54,107 nt of DNA from an uncultured Myxococcales bacterium (GTDB lineage: Bacteria; Myxococcota_A; Bradymonadia; UBA4248). Every line of letters starts with the position of its first letter. Position 1 is the stretch's first letter. This document shows positions 43,336 through 52,928 of this stretch, in pieces. Location of the stretch: the NCBI GenBank assembly GCA_945875805.1, contig CAMCLY010000004.1:1-54107 (forward strand). The letters are read 5' to 3'. The notes beneath the pieces were generated by a model, which saw only the letters and a program-made list of their open reading frames with translations, was not told the DNA's origin and searched no databases. The position numbers were made by a program, and so were the translations under genes.

Positions 43336-44196
43336 TCAGAACGCCGCGCCAATTTTGACGCCCAGGCTCATCACCTGCTTGCCAAACTCGCCCTCGACAT
43401 CAAACACGAAAAAATCGCCTTTGAACTCAAGGCCCACAAAGCCGCGAGAAAGATGATTGTTGACCCGGTTAAATACGCTTTCCATCTGTGTACCCGCCCC
43501 CGTCGCAACCAGAATCGGACGGCTCGACGCCCACGACGTCAAAAGGCTGTACCCGGCATACGGCGTGAACGCGACAATGCCGCCCAAGCCCCACGTGTAC
43601 GAAATCGCAATGTCCATGTTGACATTGATCAGACTCATTTCGGCGGCGCCAACCATCGTACCGACATGCGCGCGAACGCTGATGTCAGGCATAAACCACC
43701 AGCCTTCCGTAAACGCCCAGCGCACCCCCGCGCCTACATAAAATATCTCGGAATCCGCAAGCCAGTTAAAAACCCCTTCCACTTCAAAACTGAACGGAAG
43801 ACCCTTGCGCATGTGAAGCTGAACCGTCGCAAACACATCAGGCGCCGCATACTTGCCATCTGCCGACGGCTCCTTGTCGCCATTTTTGTTCGTCGCTTTC
43901 CAATACGACGCATCCTCCGTCGAAAAACTCAGCTTGGATTCAACCCCAATCTCAAAGCCTTCCTGACCAAGTGTCGCAGCAGGCTGAAAATGCATCGGTG
44001 CCAGAAGGGAGGAGTACACCTTCGAGAGATCCTTAAAATCGCTCAACGCCTGGGCACTCGCGCAATCGCCACCCGTGCAAAGACGGGCCAGTTTGAAATC
44101 GTTGTTCCCCGCAAACGCCGTACCCGCCAAAAATAACGAGCTCACAGCAAGCAGGGTGAAAAATAACTGACGAAAAGAAAGCAGTTTGTGTTCCAT
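43336..44196 (-). CDS. Small outer-membrane beta-barrel protein
   Basis: A 286-residue protein starting at ATG 44196 (GGGAA upstream). The signal peptide ends at GTAFA|GN. Residues about 25-65 are a short globular or linker part with a Cys pair (RLCTGGDCA). The rest alternates as barrel strands (EIFYVGAGVRWAFTEGWWF, GFVGLEFKGDFFVFDVEG) and ends in GAAF, an outer-membrane signal. No family is recognised. It has its own terminator and faces the GNAT gene with a 202-base divergent gap. Confidence 0.75.
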   Translation of the reverse strand: MEHKLLSFRQLFFTLLAVSSLFLAGTAFAGNNDFKLARLCTGGDCASAQALSDFKDLSKVYSSLLAPMHFQPAATLGQEGFEIGVESKLSFSTEDASYWKATNKNGDKEPSADGKYAAPDVFATVQLHMRKGLPFSFEVEGVFNWLADSEIFYVGAGVRWAFTEGWWFMPDISVRAHVGTMVGAAEMSLINVNMDIAISYTWGLGGIVAFTPYAGYSLLTSWASSRPILVATGAGTQMESVFNRVNNHLSRGFVGLEFKGDFFVFDVEGEFGKQVMSLGVKIGAAF

Positions 44197-44398
44197 AGAA
44201 TTCCCATGCAATCAGGTTCAACTGAGAAAATGCCCAACTTAAAACGGCATCAACACTAGCACCTGAGGGCGCGATCGTCAAGACATCCCCCCTCGACACC
44301 ATTCCATCTGCGTGATACTTCTCCACTTTTTCAGGCTCTGTTCGCCCGCTATGCCCCGTTTTTAAGCCGTATTTTGTCCTCTCTCAAAGGAGTCCCCC

Positions 44399-44965
44399 AT
44401 GCCAAACGGCACGTTTCGCAATGGCCAGGTCACCCTCCGCGCCATCACACACGCCGACATCCCCGCCATCCAGGATGTCCTCGACCACGCCCCACACTAC
44501 CACACTTCCATCGTCGGCGTCCCCCCAGCCGGACTCGCCGCCCGCGCCTTCACCGCCTCGCCCCCAGACGTCAAGGGCTCGCGCGTCTTCCGATACTTCA
44601 TGGCCGCCGACGACACCGACATCCACCCCAAACCCGCCGCCGCCATCGACCTCTTCGTCGGATTCCCATCCTTCAAAATCGCAAGCCTCGCCATGCTCGT
44701 CATTCGGGAAGACGCCCAAAGAAAAGGCCTCGGAAGACGCCTCCTCACCAGCGCACTCCCCGCCTTCATCCGACATTTCCACCCCGCCGTCGAATCCCTC
44801 TCCGTCTCCCTCACCGACAACAACGTCCCCGCCCTGAGATGCCTCCTCGCCTGCAAATTTGAACGCACCAACCAGTGGGAAAAAATCGACGCCCTCGGCC
44901 GCACCGTCACCGCACTCACCTACCGCCGAAAAATCGACGAACTCATCCAAAACGGCATATCCTGA
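44399..44965 (+). CDS. GNAT-family N-acetyltransferase
   Basis: A 188-residue protein with AAAGGAG before ATG 44399. The acetyl-CoA loop is LVIREDAQRKGLGRRLL (about 98-114). The end has a second GNAT part SLTDNNVPALRCLLACKFER. It transfers an acetyl group to an amine on a small molecule, peptide or protein; the substrate is unknown. The gene stands alone between a divergent barrel gene and a palindrome element. Confidence 0.85.
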   Translation: MPNGTFRNGQVTLRAITHADIPAIQDVLDHAPHYHTSIVGVPPAGLAARAFTASPPDVKGSRVFRYFMAADDTDIHPKPAAAIDLFVGFPSFKIASLAMLVIREDAQRKGLGRRLLTSALPAFIRHFHPAVESLSVSLTDNNVPALRCLLACKFERTNQWEKIDALGRTVTALTYRRKIDELIQNGIS

Positions 44966-45006
44966 CCAAAGCTCCACCTGCATTCCTTTTATATGGTGGC
45001 TTATAT

Positions 45007-45090
45007 GGGCGCGGACTATGGGCCCATGGCCCATACGCCCGCCGCGCGCCGCTATCTCCCTCACGGTCGATACGCGGCGCCTCCTTTTTT
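45007..45090. repeat. Dispersed palindrome element between convergent genes
   Basis: Hairpin 1: TATGGGCC, loop CAT, GGCCCATA-C-GCCC with loose GGGC arm. Hairpin 2: GCGCCGC-TAT ... ATA-C-GCGGCGC (45046-45080), then CCTCCTTTTTT. The second has a T run and may terminate the GNAT transcript. It sits between GNAT and the end of trmB. Confidence 0.75.
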
Positions 45091-45178
45091 GGCCCCATAC
45101 TCAATCCCTGGAGCCGCCAGGTCCCTCACCACGAACACCAAAAACACGCTCCGACACGCCATACCCACGCCCAACCAT

Positions 45179-45922
45179 TCACTTCTCCTCAGGGTGATAG
45201 CGGTAATTATGCTTTTCGAGCTTCTTTTCGGTCAGCGTCACCGGAACATTCCCGTCCCAGGCCACGTCGCGCTTGCGCACCGCAAGCTGGCGGTACGGCA
45301 GGACGTCTTCAAGACAATGACGCTCCCGCGTAGACAGCGTCCAGCTGTCCGAGCCTGGCACCGACGACATTTCCACGCGCTCAAAACACGACAGCGACGA
45401 GAGATACTCATCCACTGCGTCAAAATAATCCAGCACGTCCGTCTTGAGCACAAAATGCCCACCAGGCTTGAGAAACGCATGCGCCATCTCAAAAAATCCA
45501 TCGTCCAAAAGACGACGGCGCGCGTGACGCTTCTTCCACCACGGATCCGGAAACAGAACGTAAATCGCCTCCAGCGTCCCAGGCTCAAACAGCACGGGAA
45601 TCGCAAGCCGCGCGTCCGCATGGATCACATGCCCATTCGTCAAACCCTCGCGTGCCAATTTGTTGGACGCAATCCGGCAAAGCGACGACTTGAGCTCTAT
45701 CCCAAGACACGACACCTCGCGCTGCCCTCGCGCAAGACCCAGAAGAAAACACCCGCGGTTCGAACCAATTTCGACACCCGCAGGCAACGACACGGGATTC
45801 GCCGCTTTCCACTCCATGATGCGGGCAATCTCATCCGAACGGTACTTCAATACCTCGTCGGGAATATATGCGGCAAATGATTGCTGTTTGAGTTCAGTCC
45901 ATTGGGGATTTAACGGGGTCAT
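45179..45922 (-). CDS. trmB: tRNA (guanine-N7)-methyltransferase
   Basis: A 247-residue protein, start ATG 45922. It makes m7G46 in tRNA with S-adenosylmethionine. Residues about 50-60 hold the SAM loop EIGSNRGCF; the family hallmark FPDPWWKKRH follows, and LKTDV is the later conserved strand. The usual EIGxGxG is EIGSNRG here but still Gly-rich. An N-terminal part of about 40 residues is family-typical. Its start overlaps the end of the small membrane-protein gene upstream by 29 bases, and that gene overlaps recJ, so the three are one unit. Confidence 0.92.
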   Translation of the reverse strand: MTPLNPQWTELKQQSFAAYIPDEVLKYRSDEIARIMEWKAANPVSLPAGVEIGSNRGCFLLGLARGQREVSCLGIELKSSLCRIASNKLAREGLTNGHVIHADARLAIPVLFEPGTLEAIYVLFPDPWWKKRHARRRLLDDGFFEMAHAFLKPGGHFVLKTDVLDYFDAVDEYLSSLSCFERVEMSSVPGSDSWTLSTRERHCLEDVLPYRQLAVRKRDVAWDGNVPVTLTEKKLEKHNYRYHPEEK

Positions 45923-46205
45923 GAGGCCTGCCTTTAGAAAGAATCGACAAAAGGGTCCGCGCCGCATTGCGTGAGGCACTGGCCATCACGGCCCCGCCTT
46001 CGGCTGGCACATACGCGCCGCCGCGCTCTCCCTCACTCACAGACACGGCATCCGTCACCGGAACATTCGGCACGAAAAAATTCGCCACCCCGGCGCTCAG
46101 AGACGGACCAAAATACAAAATGGAAAACAACGCCACGCACATCACCACTATCGTCGGGATCCGCGTTTTGAGTCTGCCCTGTGAAAACTGCTGATACTTA
46201 CGCAT
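45894..46205 (-). CDS. Small single-helix membrane protein between recJ and trmB
   Basis: A 103-residue protein. ATG 46205 overlaps the recJ stop by 8 bases, and its own end overlaps trmB by 29 bases, which supports real translation. A basic start (MRKYQQFSQGRLKTR) is followed by one membrane helix (about 17-38), then a polar part rich in Gly, Ala and Ser. No family is recognised. Confidence 0.7.
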   Translation of the reverse strand: MRKYQQFSQGRLKTRIPTIVVMCVALFSILYFGPSLSAGVANFFVPNVPVTDAVSVSEGERGGAYVPAEGGAVMASASRNAARTLLSILSKGRPHDPVKSPMD

Positions 46206-47958
46206 GATTCAGATCGACCTTGTCGGCCGTGTCCCCGGGCCGCTTGACCGCAAGGAGAATAAATTCAGAGGTTTCCTTGAGCGGCGCATATTTGGGCGTC
46301 ACCACGATGTCAAGCGAAACGCCCTGCTCAATCTCGGGCAACACCGCCGTCGGCACCAAAATGCTCATGGTCACATTGTCCTGACGCATCTTCACTCGCG
46401 CATACACATGATTGAGACGCTTGACGAGTACCGTACGGACCTTGCGCAACAAAAATGCCGGCTCCTTGTTGGATGTCCCAAACGGACCAAGCTGTTCGAG
46501 ATAACGGTTCTGCCAGAGCTTTAACAGCTGGCCCATCGACGCCTCGGCGTCGATGTCGAGACTGCGTCGGGGCACATTCGTGCCAGACAGCATGGACGAC
46601 GCATACTTTTCGAGACGTTCCGTCAGCTCCGGAATGAGTTCCGCCCGGAGATTGATCCCCGCGGCACTGTGATGCCCGCCAAAATCTTCGAGCAAATCCG
46701 CACAACTCGCAAACGCGTCCAGAATGCTAAACCCCTCGGGACTGCGCGCCGATCCGCGCCCCTTGCCGTCGCTTATCGAGATGACCACCGACGGCTTATA
46801 AAATTTGTCCAGTATCCGGCTCGATATGATCCCCAAAATCCCCTGCTGCCACGCCTCGCGCGCAATGACGATGATCTTGCGCCCCTCAAGAACCTGCTGC
46901 TGGGCCATCGCCGTCGCTTCGTTGATCATCGCGGCTTCGGCATTCTGACGCTGATGATTGTAATTCTCAAGACTGCGCGCTATCCGCTGCGCATCCGAAT
47001 AATGATAGGCCGTCAGAAGTTCCACACATTCATTGGGATCGCCCACGCGACCCGCCGCATTGATGCGAGGCGCAAGACGGTAACATATCGTCCGTTCGGT
47101 AATAAAATGCTCGTCCGTACCAATATCGCTCAGCAATGCGGCAATCCCACTGCGTTTGCGGCGACGAATCACATCCAGTCCCACCGACACGAACATCCGA
47201 TTCTCGCCCAAAAGCGGCACCACATCCGCAATGGTCCCAAGACACACCAAATCCAGCATGTCGTGCAAATCCGGCGGCGTCAGACCAACCCGCTCGTATA
47301 TCCCGCGCCCCCGCGCTTCGCGCAGAAGCGCGTCTACAAAATGAAACACCACCCCGACCGCCGCCAAATCCTTGTACGGAAACCGATCGTCCGGAAGTTT
47401 CGGATTCAGAATCAGCGTATCGGGCAACGTCCCCATCGCCGTATGGTGATCGACGATCAGCACCTCCGTCCCAAGAGACTTGAGATGCTCCACCTCACGG
47501 TAACCGCTCATCCCGCAATCCACCGTGATCAGAAGATCCGGCCGCCCGGACGACAGCGCGGCTCCGAGCGTCTCCTCGTTAAACCCATGCCCGTCCTCAT
47601 TACGACGCGGCAAAAAGTACCGGACATTTGCCCCAAGCGGCTTCAGAAACTGATACAGCAACGTCGTCGACGTCACCCCGTCGACGTCATTGTCGCCAAA
47701 AATCAGCATCGACGCGCCACGCTCATACGCCGAAAGACAAAGCTCCACCGCCTCGCGCATGTGTGTCAGAAGCATCGAGTCCGTCAGATCGTCGAGCGTC
47801 GGCTGCAAAAATCGACGCGCCTGATACGGCGTGCGAATCCCGCGATTATAGAGAACACTTGTCAGTAGCTGGGTTTCGTTGAGATCTGAAGCGAGCGCGT
47901 CGACGGTGTCCGTGTCAACTTCCTTGAGATTCCAGTATTTCGTCTCCGGTTTGATCAT
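46198..47958 (-). CDS. recJ: Single-stranded-DNA-specific exonuclease RecJ
   Basis: A 586-residue DHH-family 5'-3' exonuclease acting in recombination and mismatch repair. Metal-binding motifs are in order: GDNDVDG (D89, D91, D93), VDCG (D147), VDHH (D170-H172). The DHHA1 part has GGHHSAAG. INAAGRVGDPNE matches RecJ but not other DHH proteins. The common DYD in motif I is DND here; the acidic residues are kept. The start ATG 47958 has only a weak ribosome binding site. It is the first gene of the recJ / small membrane protein / trmB unit. Confidence 0.93.
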   Translation of the reverse strand: MIKPETKYWNLKEVDTDTVDALASDLNETQLLTSVLYNRGIRTPYQARRFLQPTLDDLTDSMLLTHMREAVELCLSAYERGASMLIFGDNDVDGVTSTTLLYQFLKPLGANVRYFLPRRNEDGHGFNEETLGAALSSGRPDLLITVDCGMSGYREVEHLKSLGTEVLIVDHHTAMGTLPDTLILNPKLPDDRFPYKDLAAVGVVFHFVDALLREARGRGIYERVGLTPPDLHDMLDLVCLGTIADVVPLLGENRMFVSVGLDVIRRRKRSGIAALLSDIGTDEHFITERTICYRLAPRINAAGRVGDPNECVELLTAYHYSDAQRIARSLENYNHQRQNAEAAMINEATAMAQQQVLEGRKIIVIAREAWQQGILGIISSRILDKFYKPSVVISISDGKGRGSARSPEGFSILDAFASCADLLEDFGGHHSAAGINLRAELIPELTERLEKYASSMLSGTNVPRRSLDIDAEASMGQLLKLWQNRYLEQLGPFGTSNKEPAFLLRKVRTVLVKRLNHVYARVKMRQDNVTMSILVPTAVLPEIEQGVSLDIVVTPKYAPLKETSEFILLAVKRPGDTADKVDLNHA

Positions 47959-48063
47959 GAATAATTATATCACCAAAAATAGTGCCACCGACCCATCCTG
48001 CCCCCCAGATCTCACCGACAGGCGCTCCGGTGCGCGTCATAACACACCCCACAGATAATGACG

Positions 48064-48088
48064 AAAAAAAAGAGCCCATTCCCGGGCC
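48064..48088 (-). terminator. Possible terminator downstream of secF
   Basis: On the minus strand GGGCCCGGGAATGGGCTC runs into TTTTTTTT. The stem is short (GCCC / GGGC), so the call is weak. The 349-base gap 47959-48307 also holds a CCCCCGA / TCGGGGG hairpin (48132-48138 with 48159-48165), the element at 48228 and the recJ promoter, which I cannot place. Confidence 0.4.
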
Positions 48089-48227
48089 CATGCGTGCGCC
48101 ACGCCCCCCCCACACGATCCGTACAAAAAATCCCCCGAATCCTCGCGCACACGCCAGGTCGGGGGAACGGATGAACCTTCGGGACAATGAGCCTTTTTTT
48201 CAAGCCCCCAGTCCTGCGTATCGTGAA

Positions 48228-48290
48228 GAGGGGGTAGCGGCGTATTGAGCGAAAGCGAAATAGCCGCTCAGGGGGAGGCTTCCCCCACCC
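48228..48290. repeat. Dispersed palindrome element, full form, reverse orientation
   Basis: On the minus strand: GGTGGGGGAAGCCTCCCCC, then GAGCGGCTAT, centre TTCGCTTTCGCTCA, ATACGCCGCTACCCCCTC. Flanks match 1791-1866 and 38488-38565. It starts 18 bases after the secF stop. Confidence 0.85.
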
Positions 48291-48307
48291 AGAAAAGAAC
48301 AGAACGT

Positions 48308-49561
48308 CTAAGCCTCCTCAACGCCACCACTCAAAGCCTTTTTCGCCTCGGCGCGTTCCTGCATCCTCTTGAACCAGCGGTCCATATAGATGAGCAACGG
48401 ACACGACACGAAAATCGAGTTGAGCGTGGTAAAGCAAATGCCGACACACATGATGATCGCAAAATCCTGTGTCGCGCCATTCGCCATGATCGCCATCGGA
48501 AGGATGGCCATAATCGTCGTCGTACTCGTGATGACCGTTCGGCTCAGGCATTCGTTGATCGCCTTGTTGACGATGGCTTCGAGTTTGACATCCGCCGAAG
48601 CCAGAGCAACATTCTCGCGGACACGGTCGAAGTTCACGATCGTATCGTTGATGCCGTACCCGACGAGACTCAAAAAGGCCGCCACCGTTTCGAGCGTGAT
48701 TTCGATCCCCGCAATGGCGACAAAGCCCAGCGTCATGAGAATGGAGACGCCCAACGAGGCCACCGCAGAAGGCGCATAACGGGCGTCAAAACGGATGCCA
48801 ATGTAGAGGAGCATGAGGCCAAGGGCCAGCAGGATGCTGACGAGGGCATCGGCACGAAACTTGTCACCCACGTCCGCGCCCACCGTCACGACCTCGTCGA
48901 CGCCAGTTTTTTCGTCAAACTTGTCGCCAAAATGGTCATTGAGCAACTGCACCGCTTCGATTTGAATCCCCATCGGCGTGACGACATAACGGTGGGTATT
49001 TTCTTCATAACGCACCGCCACCTGCATCCCGACGTCTTTGGAAAACATCTTCAGAACTTCTTCTTCGGTCATGGGCGCTTCGGGCGTTTTCTCCCCCTGG
49101 GACGTCACAAAGGTCACAAAGAAATCACCGCGAATGCCGTCCTCCACCTCGGCATTGCAGGCAGGCCAGCCGTCGAGTTTCAGCGCACCGCCCGTCTTTT
49201 TGGTCACCGCCTGCGCCGTCGCCTCGCGATAGCGATCCATTTTTTCGCACGTCAGCGACGTCGTCGTCCGGGTGCGCACGATGTATCGATATTCCGATTC
49301 GTTGCCCACAGACTGAACCGTCACATTTTCAAAACGCGGATCGTCCACAAACAGCTTGCGAACCTCCTCGGTGGCCACCGGCTGCTCAAAGTGCATCGAA
49401 ATCGAGGTCCCACCCTGAAAACTCGTCCCCCAGTTCAACCCGAGGACAAACGCAATGACGAGACTCGACACGCTCAGTATCAGGAGCGCAGTCAGGACGG
49501 GCTTGTGATGAGGAATGATGGGAAGCTTGGTGTTCGGTTTGATTAGTGTAAATTGAGACAT
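48308..49561 (-). CDS. secF: Protein translocase subunit SecF
   Basis: A 417-residue inner-membrane protein that forms, with SecD, the RND-type complex using the proton gradient to pull proteins out on the periplasmic side. TM1 is at about 20-42. The first periplasmic domain starts with GTSFQGGTSISM and runs to about 235, much longer than the usual ~100 residues (E. coli SecF is 323 long). TM2-TM6 follow with the conserved VGYGINDTIVNFDRVREN. The insert region holds cysteines and charged residues (LTCEKMDRYREAT). It starts 12 bases after secD, in order secD-secF. Confidence 0.94.
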   Translation of the reverse strand: MSQFTLIKPNTKLPIIPHHKPVLTALLILSVSSLVIAFVLGLNWGTSFQGGTSISMHFEQPVATEEVRKLFVDDPRFENVTVQSVGNESEYRYIVRTRTTTSLTCEKMDRYREATAQAVTKKTGGALKLDGWPACNAEVEDGIRGDFFVTFVTSQGEKTPEAPMTEEEVLKMFSKDVGMQVAVRYEENTHRYVVTPMGIQIEAVQLLNDHFGDKFDEKTGVDEVVTVGADVGDKFRADALVSILLALGLMLLYIGIRFDARYAPSAVASLGVSILMTLGFVAIAGIEITLETVAAFLSLVGYGINDTIVNFDRVRENVALASADVKLEAIVNKAINECLSRTVITSTTTIMAILPMAIMANGATQDFAIIMCVGICFTTLNSIFVSCPLLIYMDRWFKRMQERAEAKKALSGGVEEA

Positions 49562-49573
49562 TCTTCAGCCCTC

Positions 49574-51445
49574 TTATATCGACAGTTTTTCGTTATTGAT
49601 ACGAATCTTGAGTTCAAAAATCGTACGCGACACAAAAAATGCCGAATAAACCGTCGAGATGATGCCCAGCAACAGGGTAACGGCAAACCCCTTGACCGGC
49701 CCGGATCCAAAATTCATGAGCACCACGGCCGCCACGGCTGTCGTGATATTCGAGTCCAAAATCGTCCACAATGCACGCTCAAAACCGAGGTGTATGGCCT
49801 TGCGAGGCGTCTCGTTCGCGCGAAGTTCCTCACGAATGCGCTCAAACACAATCACGTTTGCGTCGATGGCCATACCCACGGTCAGCACGATACCCGCGAT
49901 ACCCGGCATCGTCAGTGCCGCGCCCATCGAGGCCATGCCCGCCATGATGAACACCACGTTGCACATCAATGCAAAGGCCGCAATCAAACCGGATCCGCGA
50001 TAGTAGATGATGATAAACCCAAAGATGAGGATGAACCCCAGCACCAGGGACTTCATGCCGGTTTCGATCGAGTCGCGTCCAAGGGACGGACCGACAAGCG
50101 TTTTGAACTCCTGACGAATCGGCGCGGGAAGCGCCCCCGAACGGAGCGACACCACCAGGTTGTTGACATCATTGAGCGTCTCCTGACGATTTCCACGCCC
50201 CATTTCGATCGAAACGTTACCGCCCGGTATTTTGCTCCGAATCACCGGATCGCTCACCAGCACGTCATCCATCAAAATGGCCAGCTGATCGCCGATGTGC
50301 TCTCCCGTCACCTGTTCAAATCTATCCCCACCGCTCTTGTCGAGTTTCAGCGAGACATAGGGCATGTTCGTGTCGGGATTGGATGCAGGATAGGCCTGCT
50401 CGACGTTTTCACCCGTCAACACCGTGTCACTGCCCACGAGACGAAGGCGCCAGCGCGTCGGAAGTTTCGCGAGTTCCGCATCACTTTCGACATCACCTCG
50501 GCGTTCACGGATATCGACCTTTTCATACGCAATGACACGACCGCTCGGAATATCCGCTTCGTTTTCCATCACAAATTTTTTCAGGATATCCTTGCCCGAG
50601 ACCACCACACGCCCCGTCGCATCCACCTCGTCGTCCGCATAAAGCGTACCGCCACCCACGCCGATATTCGACGACGACGGCAACTTCTTGCCCAAAGCTG
50701 CAAACACCGGTACCGCCTCCGTTTTGGGGGCCACCAGTTTGAACGTCAACACGGCCGTCGTCGAAATCAGTTTCTCAGCGGCCGCCACGCGCGAACGCGA
50801 AAGACCGGGAAGTTCCACCACAATGTTACGCCCAGATTCCACGCGGACATTCGGCTGTGCCACACCAAGCTGGTCGATGCGTTCGCGGATGATTTCCACC
50901 GCCTGCTTCACCGACGATTCCTCGGCATCCTTAAAGTAATTGGGGCTCAAACCGAGCGTCACCGTCGAACCGGCGACCGTCGAGATCGCCAACATCGGGT
51001 AGTCCTCCAAAAACTTTGCGCTGATTCGCTTTGTATCATCCGCATTCTCAAAGGTCAGATGGATCTCATTCGCATTGCGATCGAGACGATAGCTGACCGC
51101 CACCGGGTTCGTCATATCCGAAACAAGCGCGCTGCGAATGCTTGACGCATTCGACGCCAGTTTGTCGTCAATGGCTGAATCGACATCCACCGAATACCGA
51201 AGCATCAGCCCGCCCTGAAGATCAAGCCCCAGCGCAAGCGTCTTCGATTTCATCCATAAAGGAAGATCCTGATACCACTTCGGAAGCGGTGGATTGCGTG
51301 GCACCTCATCCGCCGATTCCTCCGCAACCTCCTCTTCCGATTCCGGATACAACACCATCTCAACCACCGTCGGCATCAGCAAAACGCACGACAGCAGAAG
51401 CAAAAATATTAAAAAGGCGGTTCGGAACCACCAGCTTCGCGACAT
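49574..51445 (-). CDS. secD: Protein translocase subunit SecD
   Basis: A 623-residue inner-membrane protein, partner of SecF. ATG 51445 opens TM1 (about 6-26), followed by an acidic loop (ESEEEVAEESADE) not common in the family. LGLDLQGGLMLRYSVD is the SecD signature; a long periplasmic part (P1) follows. The conserved DVNNLVVSLRSGALPAP and the TM region with GMAIDANVIVFERIREE hold the proton-relay Asp. Together with yajC upstream and secF downstream this is the standard yajC-secD-secF cluster. Confidence 0.95.
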   Translation of the reverse strand: MSRSWWFRTAFLIFLLLLSCVLLMPTVVEMVLYPESEEEVAEESADEVPRNPPLPKWYQDLPLWMKSKTLALGLDLQGGLMLRYSVDVDSAIDDKLASNASSIRSALVSDMTNPVAVSYRLDRNANEIHLTFENADDTKRISAKFLEDYPMLAISTVAGSTVTLGLSPNYFKDAEESSVKQAVEIIRERIDQLGVAQPNVRVESGRNIVVELPGLSRSRVAAAEKLISTTAVLTFKLVAPKTEAVPVFAALGKKLPSSSNIGVGGGTLYADDEVDATGRVVVSGKDILKKFVMENEADIPSGRVIAYEKVDIRERRGDVESDAELAKLPTRWRLRLVGSDTVLTGENVEQAYPASNPDTNMPYVSLKLDKSGGDRFEQVTGEHIGDQLAILMDDVLVSDPVIRSKIPGGNVSIEMGRGNRQETLNDVNNLVVSLRSGALPAPIRQEFKTLVGPSLGRDSIETGMKSLVLGFILIFGFIIIYYRGSGLIAAFALMCNVVFIMAGMASMGAALTMPGIAGIVLTVGMAIDANVIVFERIREELRANETPRKAIHLGFERALWTILDSNITTAVAAVVLMNFGSGPVKGFAVTLLLGIISTVYSAFFVSRTIFELKIRINNEKLSI

Positions 51446-51562
51446 CGCGTAACCTCTCTCAAAACAGCTCGCGCTGATTGCTGTAAACTCGAGCCACGGG
51501 AAAACCAAACCTCCCGCATTGCGCCCGCAGACAATCCAATACTCAGAATCCCCCGTCCAAAA

Positions 51563-51925
51563 TTATGCCCCAAAGGCGCTTTTCTTGTCCGATTCCGAAG
51601 ACTTCTCACCGCCCTCTTTTGACGCATCCTTTTTTGACGATTCCGCCCCCTCATCCTCGACGATCTTGCGGGCTATCGCCTCCCTGTGCATCCGGATTTT
51701 ATAGCGCTCGTTACGGACTGCCGACACATCCAGCACGACATCCGAATCACTCACCTCGACGACCCGGCCATACATACGCGCCACCGTTTCCACCGAATCG
51801 CCCACCTTGATACCGCCCAGCATCTCCTGACGTTGTTTGGCTGCCTTGCGCTGGGAAGCAGTCATCCACCAAAAAAAAACCACTATCACGAGGATGAAGG
51901 GTAACATTCCAACCAATCTTTCCAT
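51563..51925 (-). CDS. yajC: Sec translocon accessory protein YajC
   Basis: A 120-residue protein with one membrane helix (about 7-23, MLPFILVIVVFFWWM). The conserved cytoplasmic part has GGIKVGDSVETVARMYGRV and AVRNERYKIRMHREAI. The tail is rich in Ser, Lys and Glu. YajC associates with SecDF. It is the first gene of the cluster; secD starts 117 bases on. Confidence 0.92.
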   Translation of the reverse strand: MERLVGMLPFILVIVVFFWWMTASQRKAAKQRQEMLGGIKVGDSVETVARMYGRVVEVSDSDVVLDVSAVRNERYKIRMHREAIARKIVEDEGAESSKKDASKEGGEKSSESDKKSAFGA

Positions 51926-52092
51926 AATTATCTACTTTCTTTCTACCATAAGCGTTTGTTCACCCTGTTCCTGCGCCACGACGGCTTTTAACAAGGTTAC
52001 CTCAAAAAACTCGCCCAAATTCGCTTCGCGGCCAATTTTGGCGTAAAAAATGACAGACGCTCTTACCAAAGATGACCACACCGGTCAACCGC

Positions 52093-52896
52093 TTATCCCC
52101 GTCCCCCAGACGCGCCCTCCCCCCACAAAAACTCACGCCCCGTCGTGGCGCGGGACATGCGCTCGATTTTTTCAAAAAAGCGCACGAACGCCTCCGGACG
52201 TGGAGCTGCCACCTCCATTCGCTCGCCCGTCATGGGGTGTTCAAACTCAAGGCGCTCCGCATGCAGACACATCCGCCCGGGCCACAGCGCTCGGAGCGCC
52301 CGTGGCAACTCGCCATAAAAGGGATCTCCCACGATACCAAGGCCGCACCACGCCAGATGCACGCGAATCTGATGCGTGCGCCCCGTCAGGGGATGACACG
52401 CATACATGCCGGCCACCCCGCCCGCAAAACGCACAGCGCGCTCACACAAAATTTCCGTCCGGGCCGGCCGGCGACCGCGACCGCCCACCATGAACCGCTG
52501 CTCGCGCCCGGGCGCCTCCCCGATCGGACCGTCCGCCGTCCATGTCGCGCCCGGCCGGATGTACGTTTCGCTCACGGGCGCACTTCCCGCCCCTATCGCA
52601 CAATACGATTTGCCTATCCGGCGCGACTGAAACTGCGCCGATATCGACGCGTTGGCCTCCCGCGCCTTCGTCAAAAGAAGAAGCCCCGTCGTCAACGCAT
52701 CCAGACGATGATGAAGCCCGAGATAGGGCGTCTTACCCTCGCGTCGCGCGAGGTATCGCGTCACCGCATCGAACACATTGTCGCGGTCGGGGTCGCGCGT
52801 CGGCTGACTGGGCACCCCATACGCCTTGTTCACGACAATGATCCATTCGTCCTCATACACCACATCCGAGGCGCGAACCGTCCACTCGCCTTTCAC
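52093..52896 (-). CDS. RluA-family RNA pseudouridine synthase
   Basis: A 267-residue protein. GTG 52896 is chosen because GGGAGGG lies about 5 bases before it; the longer frame to 52995 runs through a palindrome element. The catalytic motif is HHRLDALTTGLLLLTK, with the Asp that all family members need. HPLTGRTHQIRVHLAWCG and LHAERLEFEHPMTGE complete the family signature. It converts uridine to pseudouridine in rRNA or tRNA; the exact site cannot be told, as no S4 domain is present. The gene is separate from yajC (167 bases) and follows mglA on the same strand. Confidence 0.9.
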   Translation of the reverse strand: MKGEWTVRASDVVYEDEWIIVVNKAYGVPSQPTRDPDRDNVFDAVTRYLARREGKTPYLGLHHRLDALTTGLLLLTKAREANASISAQFQSRRIGKSYCAIGAGSAPVSETYIRPGATWTADGPIGEAPGREQRFMVGGRGRRPARTEILCERAVRFAGGVAGMYACHPLTGRTHQIRVHLAWCGLGIVGDPFYGELPRALRALWPGRMCLHAERLEFEHPMTGERMEVAAPRPEAFVRFFEKIERMSRATTGREFLWGEGASGGRG

Positions 52897-52928
52897 CCTG
52901 AACCCTCCCGCGCGACCCCGCAATAAAA

